Shown here in pieces: positions 34,044 to 41,369 of a DNA stretch of 46,186 nt. Numbering within the stretch: the stretch's first letter is position 1; every line of letters starts with the position of its first letter. Location of the stretch: assembly GCF_005405125.1 (NCBI RefSeq), contig NZ_BJDL01000031.1:1-46186 (forward strand), given 5' to 3'. The DNA is from Lactiplantibacillus songbeiensis. GTDB taxonomy: Bacteria; Bacillota; Bacilli; Lactobacillales; Lactobacillaceae. The notes below the pieces were generated by a model. That model had not been told where the DNA came from. It ran no database searches and saw only the letters and a program-made list of their open reading frames with translations. The position numbers and the translations under genes were made by a program.

Positions 34044-34102
34044 ATTCTAAGCGTTCACCGATTAAGTTCAACAATTTAGCACTCTTGTATAGCGAGTGCT
34101 AA
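34044..34102 (-). promoter_or_regulatory. hsp20 promoter with CIRCE element
   Basis: TTAGCACTC-N9-GAGTGCTAA (34076-34102) is a perfect CIRCE, the HrcA operator. It sits just upstream of minus-strand -35 TTGAAC (34066-34071) and -10 TAGAAT (34044-34049, 16-nt spacer). The left CIRCE arm contains the stop codon of the preceding gene. Confidence 0.9.
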
Positions 34103-34437
34103 TTTAACTTGTAATCCTGCATATCAACGGGTACTACTCGGACAACTTTATATGGTGTGATCGCCATGGCCTTAGTCATCGTCGTCCGTGGCCATTGCTG
34201 TTCTGGCACATCAGCTAGTTCAACCCCCACCAATGACCGAATGCGATCCAAAATATCAGCTACCCCAAAGTCATTGTCGCCTTGATTGAAGGACGTTTGT
34301 AACGTCGTCAGTTCGACTTGTAAATGCTGATGCTGAAAGCTAAACGTGACTGGTACTTGCACCAAGTTTGCTGGTGACAGCTTTTCTTGGGCTAAACTGT
34401 CATCTAAGCTAGCAATAAAGGCTGTAAATTGCGTCAT
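34099..34437 (-). CDS. Conserved hypothetical protein
   Basis: A 112-residue protein that I do not recognise. It starts MTQFTAFIASLDDSLAQEK, contains a beta-rich segment QVPVTFSFQHQHLQVELTTL, and ends near VVRVVPVDMQDYKLN. The ATG at 34437 has GGAGGTGG upstream; the longer open frame to 34476 lacks a site. The stop codon lies within the CIRCE element of hsp20, so read-through into the heat-shock gene is possible. Confidence 0.65.
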   Translation of the reverse strand: MTQFTAFIASLDDSLAQEKLSPANLVQVPVTFSFQHQHLQVELTTLQTSFNQGDNDFGVADILDRIRSLVGVELADVPEQQWPRTTMTKAMAITPYKVVRVVPVDMQDYKLN

Positions 34438-34571
34438 TATGACCACCTCCATCAATTTGCTCATATTATACTGCACCCATCTAGTAAGCGCTATCTAATC
34501 GATTGAGTTCGTTTTATTTTCAGCTAAAAAACAATTTTTGAATTAAAAAAGCCTACATTCAAAAAATGGTA

Positions 34572-34607
34572 AAAAAAAGCTGTCAACAATCAAAGATTGC
34601 CAACAGT
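34572..34607 (-). terminator. Terminator of the 47-aa gene
   Basis: CTGTTGGCAATC/GATTGTTGACAG on the minus strand with T8. Confidence 0.85.
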
Positions 34608-34630
34608 TTCTTTATTAGAACGTTAAAAGA

Positions 34631-34774
34631 TTAGTTTTTAGCTAACTTTTTAGCATCTTCGTCGATGGTTTCAAAACCGGAAACACCGCTCTTTTGCTTT
34701 GGATGCTTTGCACGTTCTTCTTCAGCTTTTTGAATCATAGCTTTCTTTTGTTCCTTGCTAAGCTTTTGTGCCAT
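34631..34774 (-). CDS. Small charged protein, 47 aa
   Basis: Reads MAQKLSKEQKKAMIQKAEEE and continues with a KHPKQKSGVSGFETIDEDAKK tail. It is very rich in Lys, Glu and Ala, with a helical first half and a short disordered second half. AGAGGCG precedes the ATG and a good terminator follows, so it is a genuine short gene. The composition resembles small stress- or ribosome-associated proteins of lactobacilli. Function is unknown. Confidence 0.75.
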   Translation of the reverse strand: MAQKLSKEQKKAMIQKAEEERAKHPKQKSGVSGFETIDEDAKKLAKN

Positions 34775-34938
34775 GATAATCGCCTCTTTTATGATGGAAA
34801 CGGAACCAATGTCCGTTACAAGTTCATTATAGTGCTAAAACGTCTTAATGGCGCATTTTTGTTTTAAAAATTTTGAAACGCTTAACTTGCATTCTGTAAT
34901 AATAAGATTTACAGTTAAGACATTCAGGAGGGGATCAT

Positions 34939-35577
34939 ATGACAAAAGTACTTATTCTCGGCGCTGCCGGCCAAATTGCCCAGTTAGCTGAAACGCAATT
35001 TTTAGGTAATACCGATGTTGATTTGACACTTTACTTACGCAACGCGCAACGGCTCAGTGACTTAGCGTCAGCTCGGGTCACCCTGATCGATGGCGACACG
35101 ACTGATGCTGACAAGCTAACTAGCGCGATGCAAGGTCAAGATGTCGTTTACGCCAACTTAGCTGGTCAAAATATTAAAATTCAAGCGGAAACCGTCTTGA
35201 AAGCCATGCATGCCGCACACATCAAACGGTTAATCTGGATCTCAACGTTAGGAATCTATGATGAAGTGCCTGGTAAGTTCGGCGAGTGGAATAACGCCAC
35301 TTTGGGTAGCTACTTGACCCGTTATTACAGTGCCGCTGAAGTCTTAGAAAACTCCGACCTTGATTACACCATTATTCGGCCTGCTTGGTTGACTAATAAA
35401 GATGAGATCGACTATGAAACCACTGGCCGCCACGATGCTTTTAAAGGGACTGAAGTATCCCGTAAAAGTATCGCCGCGTTAGTCGTGAAGTTAGCGACCA
35501 ATCCCACTGAAAGTGTCCGGGAATCCTTAGGGGTCAACAAACCTAACACTGATGGCGATAAGCCCGCCTGGTATTAA
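34939..35577 (+). CDS. NAD(P)-binding SDR/NmrA-like protein
   Basis: A 212-residue atypical short-chain dehydrogenase. The dinucleotide-binding motif is GAAGQIAQLAE at residues 8-18. It has the DxT and VVYANLAGQN segments, then RLIWISTLGIYDE, a catalytic-type region SYLTRYYSAAEVLENS with Tyr, and YTIIRPAWLTNK. Relatives act as NADPH sensors or flavin/quinone-type reductases; the substrate is open. AGGAGGGG precedes the start. It is monocistronic with its own terminator. Confidence 0.87.
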   Translation: MTKVLILGAAGQIAQLAETQFLGNTDVDLTLYLRNAQRLSDLASARVTLIDGDTTDADKLTSAMQGQDVVYANLAGQNIKIQAETVLKAMHAAHIKRLIWISTLGIYDEVPGKFGEWNNATLGSYLTRYYSAAEVLENSDLDYTIIRPAWLTNKDEIDYETTGRHDAFKGTEVSRKSIAALVVKLATNPTESVRESLGVNKPNTDGDKPAWY

Positions 35578-35593
35578 AATTTAATCACAACTC

Positions 35594-35626
35594 AAAAAAT
35601 CAGCGACTAACTTCGCTGATTTTTTA
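35594..35626 (+). terminator. SDR gene terminator
   Basis: AAAAAATCAGCG/CGCTGATTTTTT stem and loop. Confidence 0.85.
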
Positions 35627-35775
35627 ATACGCTTTTCATTTTTAACCCCTTCAAATTAGGCTTTTAAAATCACGAACCTTTTGCGTTGACCCTACTAAAC
35701 TGCGGTGTTAAATTTAAGACTCATTTTGAAAATAACTCGGGTTTTCTGACCCAGTTTTCAAGGAGGCGCCACCTA

Positions 35776-36228
35776 ATGAAATGGTTCGTAAAAAAGTTCA
35801 CCGGTCTAACGACCACCCAACTACACGACATCTATCAACTACGCGCTAAGACGTTTGTTCAAGAACAAGCCCGTAGCTACCAAGATCCTGATAATACCGA
35901 CTTTGACGCCCGCCATATCTTTGCTTACGATGGCAATCAACTGGTGGCTTACGCGCGCATCTATGAACATGACGGTCTAGTGACTTTCGGCCGCATTACG
36001 ACTGATAGTACCTATCGTGGAACCGGCCTTGGTAAACAATTGATGAATCACGTCATGGCAATTTTAAAAACCCACTACGCCAATGCCACGATTGAAATCG
36101 ACGCCCAAACTCAAGTCCAGCATTTCTATGAAAAATTTGGGTTAACCGTTGCTGGTGACCCCTTCATGGACCTCGGTGCCCAAGTCATCAAGATGCAGGC
36201 ACCAGCTCGTGCGTTAGTTTTAATTTAA
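35776..36228 (+). CDS. GNAT acetyltransferase, ElaA-like
   Basis: A 150-residue N-acetyltransferase of the ElaA subgroup. The opening WFVKKFTGLTTTQLHDIYQL with RAKTFVQEQ is typical of ElaA, and the acetyl-CoA loop appears as TYRGTGLGKQLM (R/Q-x-x-G-x-G). The last strand includes FYEKFGL. The start is set at 35776 by AGGAGG at seven bases. A hairpin (GGGT/ACCC within TTGAAAA...TTTTCAA, 35732-35762) lies just upstream of that site and may limit translation. The acceptor substrate is unknown. Confidence 0.87.
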   Translation: MKWFVKKFTGLTTTQLHDIYQLRAKTFVQEQARSYQDPDNTDFDARHIFAYDGNQLVAYARIYEHDGLVTFGRITTDSTYRGTGLGKQLMNHVMAILKTHYANATIEIDAQTQVQHFYEKFGLTVAGDPFMDLGAQVIKMQAPARALVLI

Positions 36229-36236
36229 AAAATAAT

Positions 36237-36863
36237 CTAATCCTGTGAATCGAGAATCTGTTTTAGCGCGGCTAAATCAGCATTAACGGTTGGCAGGATT
36301 TTTTTGAACCGTCGACTATATGACGGATGATACAACGGAAAGAGGCGGTAATTGACCGTGGTTAATTCAAAACGCTGGTCAGCTGTTGACCATTGGCGAA
36401 TCGGCTGGGTTAATAATTGGCCATGCACCGCACTGATTTTGACTTTGGGTCCCAATAATCGCTGTAACCCGGTATTCCCCAATGGCACCAGTAGCCGATC
36501 TGGCAACTGCTGTAATTCAACATCTAGAAGTGGCGCACTGGCTGCAATCTCGGCTGGTGTTGGGCGCCGATCCCGTTTTAATCCCGTCGGTCCTAACTGG
36601 TAAGGCCGTGAACGAACTGCACCAGTTAAATAGACTTCTGAGCGCGTCAACCCAAGTGCCGCTAACCAGCGATCCAATTCTTTGCCAGCTGGGCCTTGAA
36701 AGGGGTGGCCAACCTGGGCTTCCACTTTTCCAGGCGCCTCTGATACCATCACTAAAGCTGGGGTTAAACTCCCCTCACCTGGCACAAACCCTTCTAAATG
36801 GTCAAATTGCGTTAGTAAAGCACGCCCCTGTGCTTGCTGTGTGGTTGTTAAAAAACTAGTCAT
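36237..36863 (-). CDS. Uracil-DNA glycosylase, family 4-like, without Fe-S ligands
   Basis: A 208-residue protein of the uracil-DNA glycosylase superfamily. Motif A appears as VSEAPGKVEAQVGHPFQGPAG, and motif B as LYHPSYSRRF with its catalytic-type His. The middle segment EVYLTGAVRSRPYQ matches the position where family 4 enzymes have a ligand Cys (KCRP), here Ser. The protein contains no cysteine at all, so the 4Fe-4S cluster of typical family 4 enzymes is absent. It probably still excises uracil from DNA, but activity should not be assumed. Confidence 0.82.
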   Translation of the reverse strand: MTSFLTTTQQAQGRALLTQFDHLEGFVPGEGSLTPALVMVSEAPGKVEAQVGHPFQGPAGKELDRWLAALGLTRSEVYLTGAVRSRPYQLGPTGLKRDRRPTPAEIAASAPLLDVELQQLPDRLLVPLGNTGLQRLLGPKVKISAVHGQLLTQPIRQWSTADQRFELTTVNYRLFPLYHPSYSRRFKKILPTVNADLAALKQILDSQD

Positions 36864-36939
36864 TTGAATCCCTCCGATTGTTTACTTCATCCTTCTAATA
36901 ATATTGCGATTATCCGGAAGTACCTGTTTACGATACTAC

Positions 36940-36983
36940 AAAGCCCTACACCGTTCATAGTTGCGTAAACGGGTAGGGCTTTC
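36940..36983. terminator. Terminator downstream of the DMT transporter gene
   Basis: AAAGCCCTAC/GTAGGGCTTT with inner CGTT/AACG. It lies between the UDG gene start and the transporter 3-prime end and can act on the minus strand. Confidence 0.8.
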
Positions 36984-36995
36984 GTCTTAAAGTGA

Positions 36996-37910
36996 CTATT
37001 CTATTCCAGGTTCACTCCGGTAACGTTGCAAGATATAAATCGCCAGTACCACTAAAACAGAACCAATGATCTCAACGACACTAACCTTTAGATTCAAGAA
37101 AATAATGCTTAAGACAAATGTCACGACTGGTTGCACGGCATCCACAATGCTAACAACCGCAGAAGGCGCGTATTGCAAACTGTGTAGTAGGGATAAGAAT
37201 GCAAAAATCGTCCCAATCAACACAATCGCCCCAATTGAGATCACTAGTTTCGGTGTAATTGCTGGCGCTCCAATCCATAACGGATGATAAGTATTGAATA
37301 AAATTCCGGCAATCAAGGTCCCCCAGCCTAGAATGACGACTGGCGAGTTTTCAGCGACAATTTTCCGTGGTAACACCACGTATAACGCGGCTGTAACCCC
37401 TGATAAGATTCCCCAGACCAATGCATCGGTCGGAATAGCCAACTCATGGATATTCCCCCGCGTAATGGCTAAGAAGACCCCTAGTAAGGATACCCCGAAA
37501 GCTAGCATATCTGTTCGTAAAGGCAGTTCCCGTTTAAATACCAGCGTTCCTAACACGATGAATAATGGACTTAAGTATTGCAGAATTGTAGCTGCCGCCG
37601 CGGTTCCACGTTCAATACTGACATAGAACGTATACATATTCGCCATCAAGCCCAATGTCGCATACGCAACTAATTGCGCGATTGACCACCATGACTTAAA
37701 GACTTTAAAGATGCCACGCCCTTGTTGCATCGCACCGATTGCTAACAAGATGACCCCGGCAGATAAGGTCCGGACCGATAAGAACCAGTCAGCCGGAATG
37801 GCTTGGTTCTGAGAGACAAACTGCATGACCGTCCCCGAGATTCCCCATAAAGTCGAGGCGAGCATCGCCCACATGATACCCTTCATATAACGATTAGTTG
37901 TTGTTTGCAA
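36996..37910 (-). CDS. EamA/DMT-family transporter
   Basis: A 304-residue membrane protein with ten hydrophobic segments in two repeated EamA halves; the second starts near VWGILSGVTAALYVVLPRKI. The conserved MWAMLASTLWGISGT opening and the YTFYVSIERGTAAAATILQYLSPLFIVL segment are typical of drug/metabolite exporters. It starts at TTG with GAGGT upstream. The substrate is unknown. It is monocistronic. Confidence 0.87.
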   Translation of the reverse strand: MQTTTNRYMKGIMWAMLASTLWGISGTVMQFVSQNQAIPADWFLSVRTLSAGVILLAIGAMQQGRGIFKVFKSWWSIAQLVAYATLGLMANMYTFYVSIERGTAAAATILQYLSPLFIVLGTLVFKRELPLRTDMLAFGVSLLGVFLAITRGNIHELAIPTDALVWGILSGVTAALYVVLPRKIVAENSPVVILGWGTLIAGILFNTYHPLWIGAPAITPKLVISIGAIVLIGTIFAFLSLLHSLQYAPSAVVSIVDAVQPVVTFVLSIIFLNLKVSVVEIIGSVLVVLAIYILQRYRSEPGIE

Positions 37911-38058
37911 TTTTCATGACCTCAATCTAATTAATGGCAATATTATACCGGGGCTTGATTAAAGTTTCCTGAAAATTATCGTTTTATTTTCAACAAAAAA
38001 ATAGCGGGTACCGCCATTTTTGACGTCCTACTATCATTACAGAATTGATAATTATAAC

Positions 38059-38757
38059 CTAGAACAAAGTCCCAATATAGTAGTGAATAAACATCGTAAT
38101 AATCCCGACAATCACGTTACGAATAACGGCGGTCTTAACATTGCCTTTACCCAAAACTGCGGATAAATAACCGGTCAGTGCCACTGATAGCGACACGGCT
38201 AGAATGGTGCCTGGCCACTTCATCGCATTCGGCAAAAACGTCATCGCCACTAATGGGAAGACGCCTCCCGCTGAAGCCGAGAATAATGATGAAAATGCGG
38301 CGTCCCAAGGATTCATATAATGGCCTAATTGCATATCATATTTAATACTGATCATGGTTTCAAGTGGCTTCTTAGCTAACAGATCATCTGCAATCGCCAA
38401 TGCAGTCTTTTCGGTCACGCCTAGCGTCATATAATGCCGTTTAACCGCGGCGACTTCATCAGCATAATTCGTCTTCAGTAGCTGGCGTTCCTTTTCAACC
38501 ACGGCTTTTTCCGTATCCTTTTGGGTACTAACAGACGCATATTCCCCACCAGCCATTGAAAACGCACAGGCTAATAGGTCTGATAACCCAGCAATAAAAA
38601 TCGTAAATTGATTACTCGTTGCCGCGGCAACACTAAATAACACGCCGACAACGGTTAAAATGCCATCATTGGAGCCCAATACACCAGCACGCAGTGTATT
38701 GAGCTTTTCGTCCATCGTTTGTTTAGCCTTTTTAGGCTTTGATTTTGACATTAACAT
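38059..38757 (-). CDS. VIT/CCC1-family metal transporter, paralogue 2
   Basis: A 232-residue membrane protein of the vacuolar iron transporter family, which moves Fe(II) or Mn(II). The conserved first segment LRAGVLGSNDGILTVVGV and the acidic cytoplasmic loop are visible. MAGGEYASVSTQKDTEKA carries the Glu expected in the metal-binding region. Five membrane segments are predicted. It lies 18 bases downstream of a paralogue in the same operon. A weak terminator (GCGG/CCGC, 37997-38021) follows. Confidence 0.87.
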   Translation of the reverse strand: MLMSKSKPKKAKQTMDEKLNTLRAGVLGSNDGILTVVGVLFSVAAATSNQFTIFIAGLSDLLACAFSMAGGEYASVSTQKDTEKAVVEKERQLLKTNYADEVAAVKRHYMTLGVTEKTALAIADDLLAKKPLETMISIKYDMQLGHYMNPWDAAFSSLFSASAGGVFPLVAMTFLPNAMKWPGTILAVSLSVALTGYLSAVLGKGNVKTAVIRNVIVGIITMFIHYYIGTLF

Positions 38758-38775
38758 GTAATGATCCCCCTCAAC

Positions 38776-39453
38776 CTATGCGAACAAGTGACCAATAAAG
38801 TAAGTCACCAGCATCGTCAACAATCCTGAAATCACGTTGCGGACAACACCATGCCGCCAATCAGAATTACCCAACTTGGCCGCCACAAATCCCGTAATCG
38901 ATAACGCAATCGCCACCGCAATAATCGTTGCTAAGATCTTAACTTGTGGTGGAAAGAACGTAATCGAAACTAGTGGCAAGATTGAGCCGGTTGGAAATGA
39001 AATCATCGAGGCGATCCCAGCCGCATAGGGACTGATAAATTGGCTTGGATTAAAACCATACCGTTCACGCACGGTCGTGACTAACGCATCTTCTTGCATC
39101 ATTTCTTGGGTCGCCTGTTGCGCTAACGGGGTACTAATCCCTTGATCCACATATTTTTTAGTGACCATTGCGACTTGACCGTCATAGTCCGCTTTTAAAG
39201 CGGCCCGTTGATGACTAATGGCCATCTTTTGCGCATCTTTTTGCGTATTGACGGAGACATACTCGCCCATCGCCATCGAAATCGTCCCAGCCAACATCCC
39301 AGCTAAACCAGAAATCAAGATTGAGTAACTGTTGGTTGTCGCACCCGCGACCCCGACAACAATCCCGGCTACGGATAAGATCCCATCATTTGCCCCCATC
39401 ACGCTCGCCCGCAAAATATTGACGCGTTGTGCCAAGGTCATTTTCTTTTTCAT
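38776..39453 (-). CDS. VIT/CCC1-family metal transporter, paralogue 1
   Basis: A 225-residue protein of the same family as its downstream neighbour. It carries LRASVMGANDGILSVAGI, then MAMGEYVSVNTQKDAQKM, then a helical loop with repeated Glu and Met residues (TQEMMQEDALVTTVRERYG). The tandem pair suggests a heterodimer or two metals. In a Mn-accumulating lactobacillus, Mn(II) or Fe(II) export from the cytosol is plausible. A Fur/PerR-type box lies at the promoter. A leftward GGGGGCGG sequence precedes the ATG at 39453. Confidence 0.87.
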   Translation of the reverse strand: MKKKMTLAQRVNILRASVMGANDGILSVAGIVVGVAGATTNSYSILISGLAGMLAGTISMAMGEYVSVNTQKDAQKMAISHQRAALKADYDGQVAMVTKKYVDQGISTPLAQQATQEMMQEDALVTTVRERYGFNPSQFISPYAAGIASMISFPTGSILPLVSITFFPPQVKILATIIAVAIALSITGFVAAKLGNSDWRHGVVRNVISGLLTMLVTYFIGHLFA

Positions 39454-39476
39454 ACTGCCGCCCCCAAGTAACTACT

Positions 39477-39528
39477 TTATAATCATTATCATGTAATACA
39501 TGTTATTCCTTTAGTGGCTGAATTGCAA
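39477..39528 (-). promoter_or_regulatory. VIT operon promoter with Fur/PerR-type box
   Basis: Minus-strand -35 TTGCAA (39523-39528), 17-nt spacer, -10 TAACAT (39500-39505). TTATAATCATTATCA (39477-39491) matches the PerR consensus TTATAATNATTATAA except at one position. It covers the expected start of transcription, so repression by a Fur-family protein is predicted. Confidence 0.7.
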
Positions 39529-39623
39529 GCCTAATACCAATTAACTAATTAACTAAAGTTTTGTATCCCTAAAACTAAACCTAGTGTAACATCAATTTAA
39601 AAGTAACGTTATGTAAACATAAC

Positions 39624-39660
39624 AAAAAACCAACTAACTTTACACAAGTCAGTTGGTTTT
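39624..39660 (-). terminator. Choloylglycine hydrolase terminator
   Basis: AAAACCAACTGACTT/AAAGTTAGTTGG stem on the minus strand with T6. Confidence 0.85.
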
Positions 39661-39673
39661 AACCAATAGTCAT

Positions 39674-40660
39674 CTAATTAACATTATTAAATTGTTGTGC
39701 CGTTGCCAACGTAAATTCAGTTGGTTGCGCTGCGGTCATCAATTCTGGCGTCAAGGCAACCCGCGTGATCGTTTGGTCGTTGTAAGGTTGCATATAAAAA
39801 GCCGGTTCAGACATGCTCATGTACGACCGATATTGCGTATAATCCACTGAGCCATCCGCTTTAATCTTAACACCCTTTGGAATTTCGACCGAGTTCAACA
39901 TATGTGACAGCGCGTTAACTGCGGCACTCGTTGTCGCGACTGCTTCCGTATGTTCACGCATAAAGACCGTCCGCACAAAACGAGATGGTGACGTAAAATC
40001 ACCCGGCATTCCTAATGCACCCGTACCAGGACCAAAGGCATTAACCGTTAAATCGCCATATTGACGATTGGCATGCTGTTCAGGTTGTAATTGAACATAG
40101 TTACTTAAGTTCTTTAAATGCCAACCGAAATCAGGTGAATTCGTCATCACACCAACTGGATTCTTCATGTAGTGCATGCCATCAGATTGTTGTTCCAAAA
40201 CGTAAGTTGCACCACTCTTGTCACTGATAATCCAGTGTAAGGGTACGACAATGTTCAATAATGGGGCTTTAGCTTCTACGATCGTTAAGTTAGCTAAGCG
40301 GTCCCCAAGTTCTTGGGTACTCTTAACATTACCTAAAATCCACATCAAAACTTCATGCGGTGCCAGATTAATCTGACCATCGACTGGAGCGGCAGCATAA
40401 TGCGCTTGCCCAGCAAAGTATAAAGCCGCTGCGCTGACGCCATATTCATTGACCCCGTCGACATGAATATAGCCATCTAAATTACGCCCGGTACCGACAA
40501 AACTATACGGTGCGTCAAATCCGGTCTGATTAGTAACACTGCTAAAATGATGGTGGCGTGGCATCGCAACCGGGCGACCACCCAATTCAAAGCCAAAATC
40601 CATCGTCCGAGCTAAGAACTGGTCACCGCCCGTCGTTTGATACGTTAAACTAGTACACAT
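39674..40660 (-). CDS. bsh3: Choloylglycine hydrolase family (penicillin/acyl-homoserine acylase or bile salt hydrolase)
   Basis: A 328-residue N-terminal nucleophile hydrolase. After removal of Met1 the catalytic Cys2 is exposed (M-CTSLTYQ). Other active-site residues are visible: Arg18 and Asp21 in LARTMDF, Asn in MTNSPDF (near 175), and Arg in PSRFVRTV (near 228). Length and sequence agree with my memory of the third Bsh paralogue of L. plantarum, which is thought to be mainly an acylase rather than a strong bile salt hydrolase. It is monocistronic; the left neighbour is the VIT operon and the right neighbour a repeat locus. Confidence 0.87.
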   Translation of the reverse strand: MCTSLTYQTTGGDQFLARTMDFGFELGGRPVAMPRHHHFSSVTNQTGFDAPYSFVGTGRNLDGYIHVDGVNEYGVSAAALYFAGQAHYAAAPVDGQINLAPHEVLMWILGNVKSTQELGDRLANLTIVEAKAPLLNIVVPLHWIISDKSGATYVLEQQSDGMHYMKNPVGVMTNSPDFGWHLKNLSNYVQLQPEQHANRQYGDLTVNAFGPGTGALGMPGDFTSPSRFVRTVFMREHTEAVATTSAAVNALSHMLNSVEIPKGVKIKADGSVDYTQYRSYMSMSEPAFYMQPYNDQTITRVALTPELMTAAQPTEFTLATAQQFNNVN

Positions 40661-40770
40661 AGGGACTCACTTCCTTGATTTGAATACCTTTATTTTAGCA
40701 CCCCAAACCCGTTAAAACACAGATTTGCGCTAAATATTTTACTATTATCAGTTTATTCTGTGGCTTTTCG

Positions 40771-41302
40771 TTTAGCTAGACTAAATTAGATTGCCGCTAC
40801 GGGTGGGCTGGCTTGACGCTGGAACGTGGTGGCCACGTTTGGAAGCCATAATGCGGTCTCCCAAGCCGGGCCTTGACTAAGGAATTCACCCGGTCTAAGT
40901 CAAACGACACCACTGAGCGTCATCCAGCCCGCCCTGCGCTAATAACAACCGAAATTGTGATGTGGATTCAACCAGAAACAGTTTTCTGCAAATTTATTTG
41001 AACGTGCTTATGCCAAAATATTAATCACTAATCACTCACAAACACTACCATCCTCAATCAATAATTCTTTCACCTATACTTGAACAGTTCTTTTTAATCC
41101 ATAATTATCGATTAGACAACCACTACGCTCCAGATTCACTACAATTAACTAACGCCGGGCGGGCCAGCATTGGCTCAGTGGTGTCGTTTATCTTGGTCGG
41201 TGATTTTCCGGCCTTAGATAAAGCCCGGCTTTCGAGACCGCACTGTGGCTCGAAAACGCGGCCACCACGTTCCAGCCAATGCTGGCCCAACCAGAGTGGC
41301 AA
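40771..41302. repeat. Composite palindromic element, locus 9 (class C forward + class B reverse)
   Basis: Class C forward (40790-40945) has arms GGGCTGGCTTGACGCT and AGCGTCATCCAGCCC, loop CCATAATGCGGT and the long stem TTGACTAAGG/CCGGTCTAAGTCAA. Class B reverse (41153-41302) has arms CCAGCATTGGCTC and AGCCAATGCTGG. Note that the B arms here read GCATTGG instead of GAATTGG, on both sides. A spacer of about 205 bases contains no gene. Confidence 0.85.
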
Positions 41303-41323
41303 CCTTCATCCATCCAATAACGA

Positions 41324-41358
41324 CAAAAAGGGCCTATCCTAATCACGGATAAGCCCTC
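41324..41358 (-). terminator. copB terminator
   Basis: GGGCTTATCC/GGATAGGCCC on the minus strand followed by T5. Confidence 0.85.
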
Positions 41359-41369
41359 CATCAATTCAT

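Noticed and set aside
5607-41302. CRISPR or tandem-repeat interpretation of the repeats
   Set aside because: Copies are dispersed by kilobases, differ in orientation and class, and have no regular spacers or cas genes.
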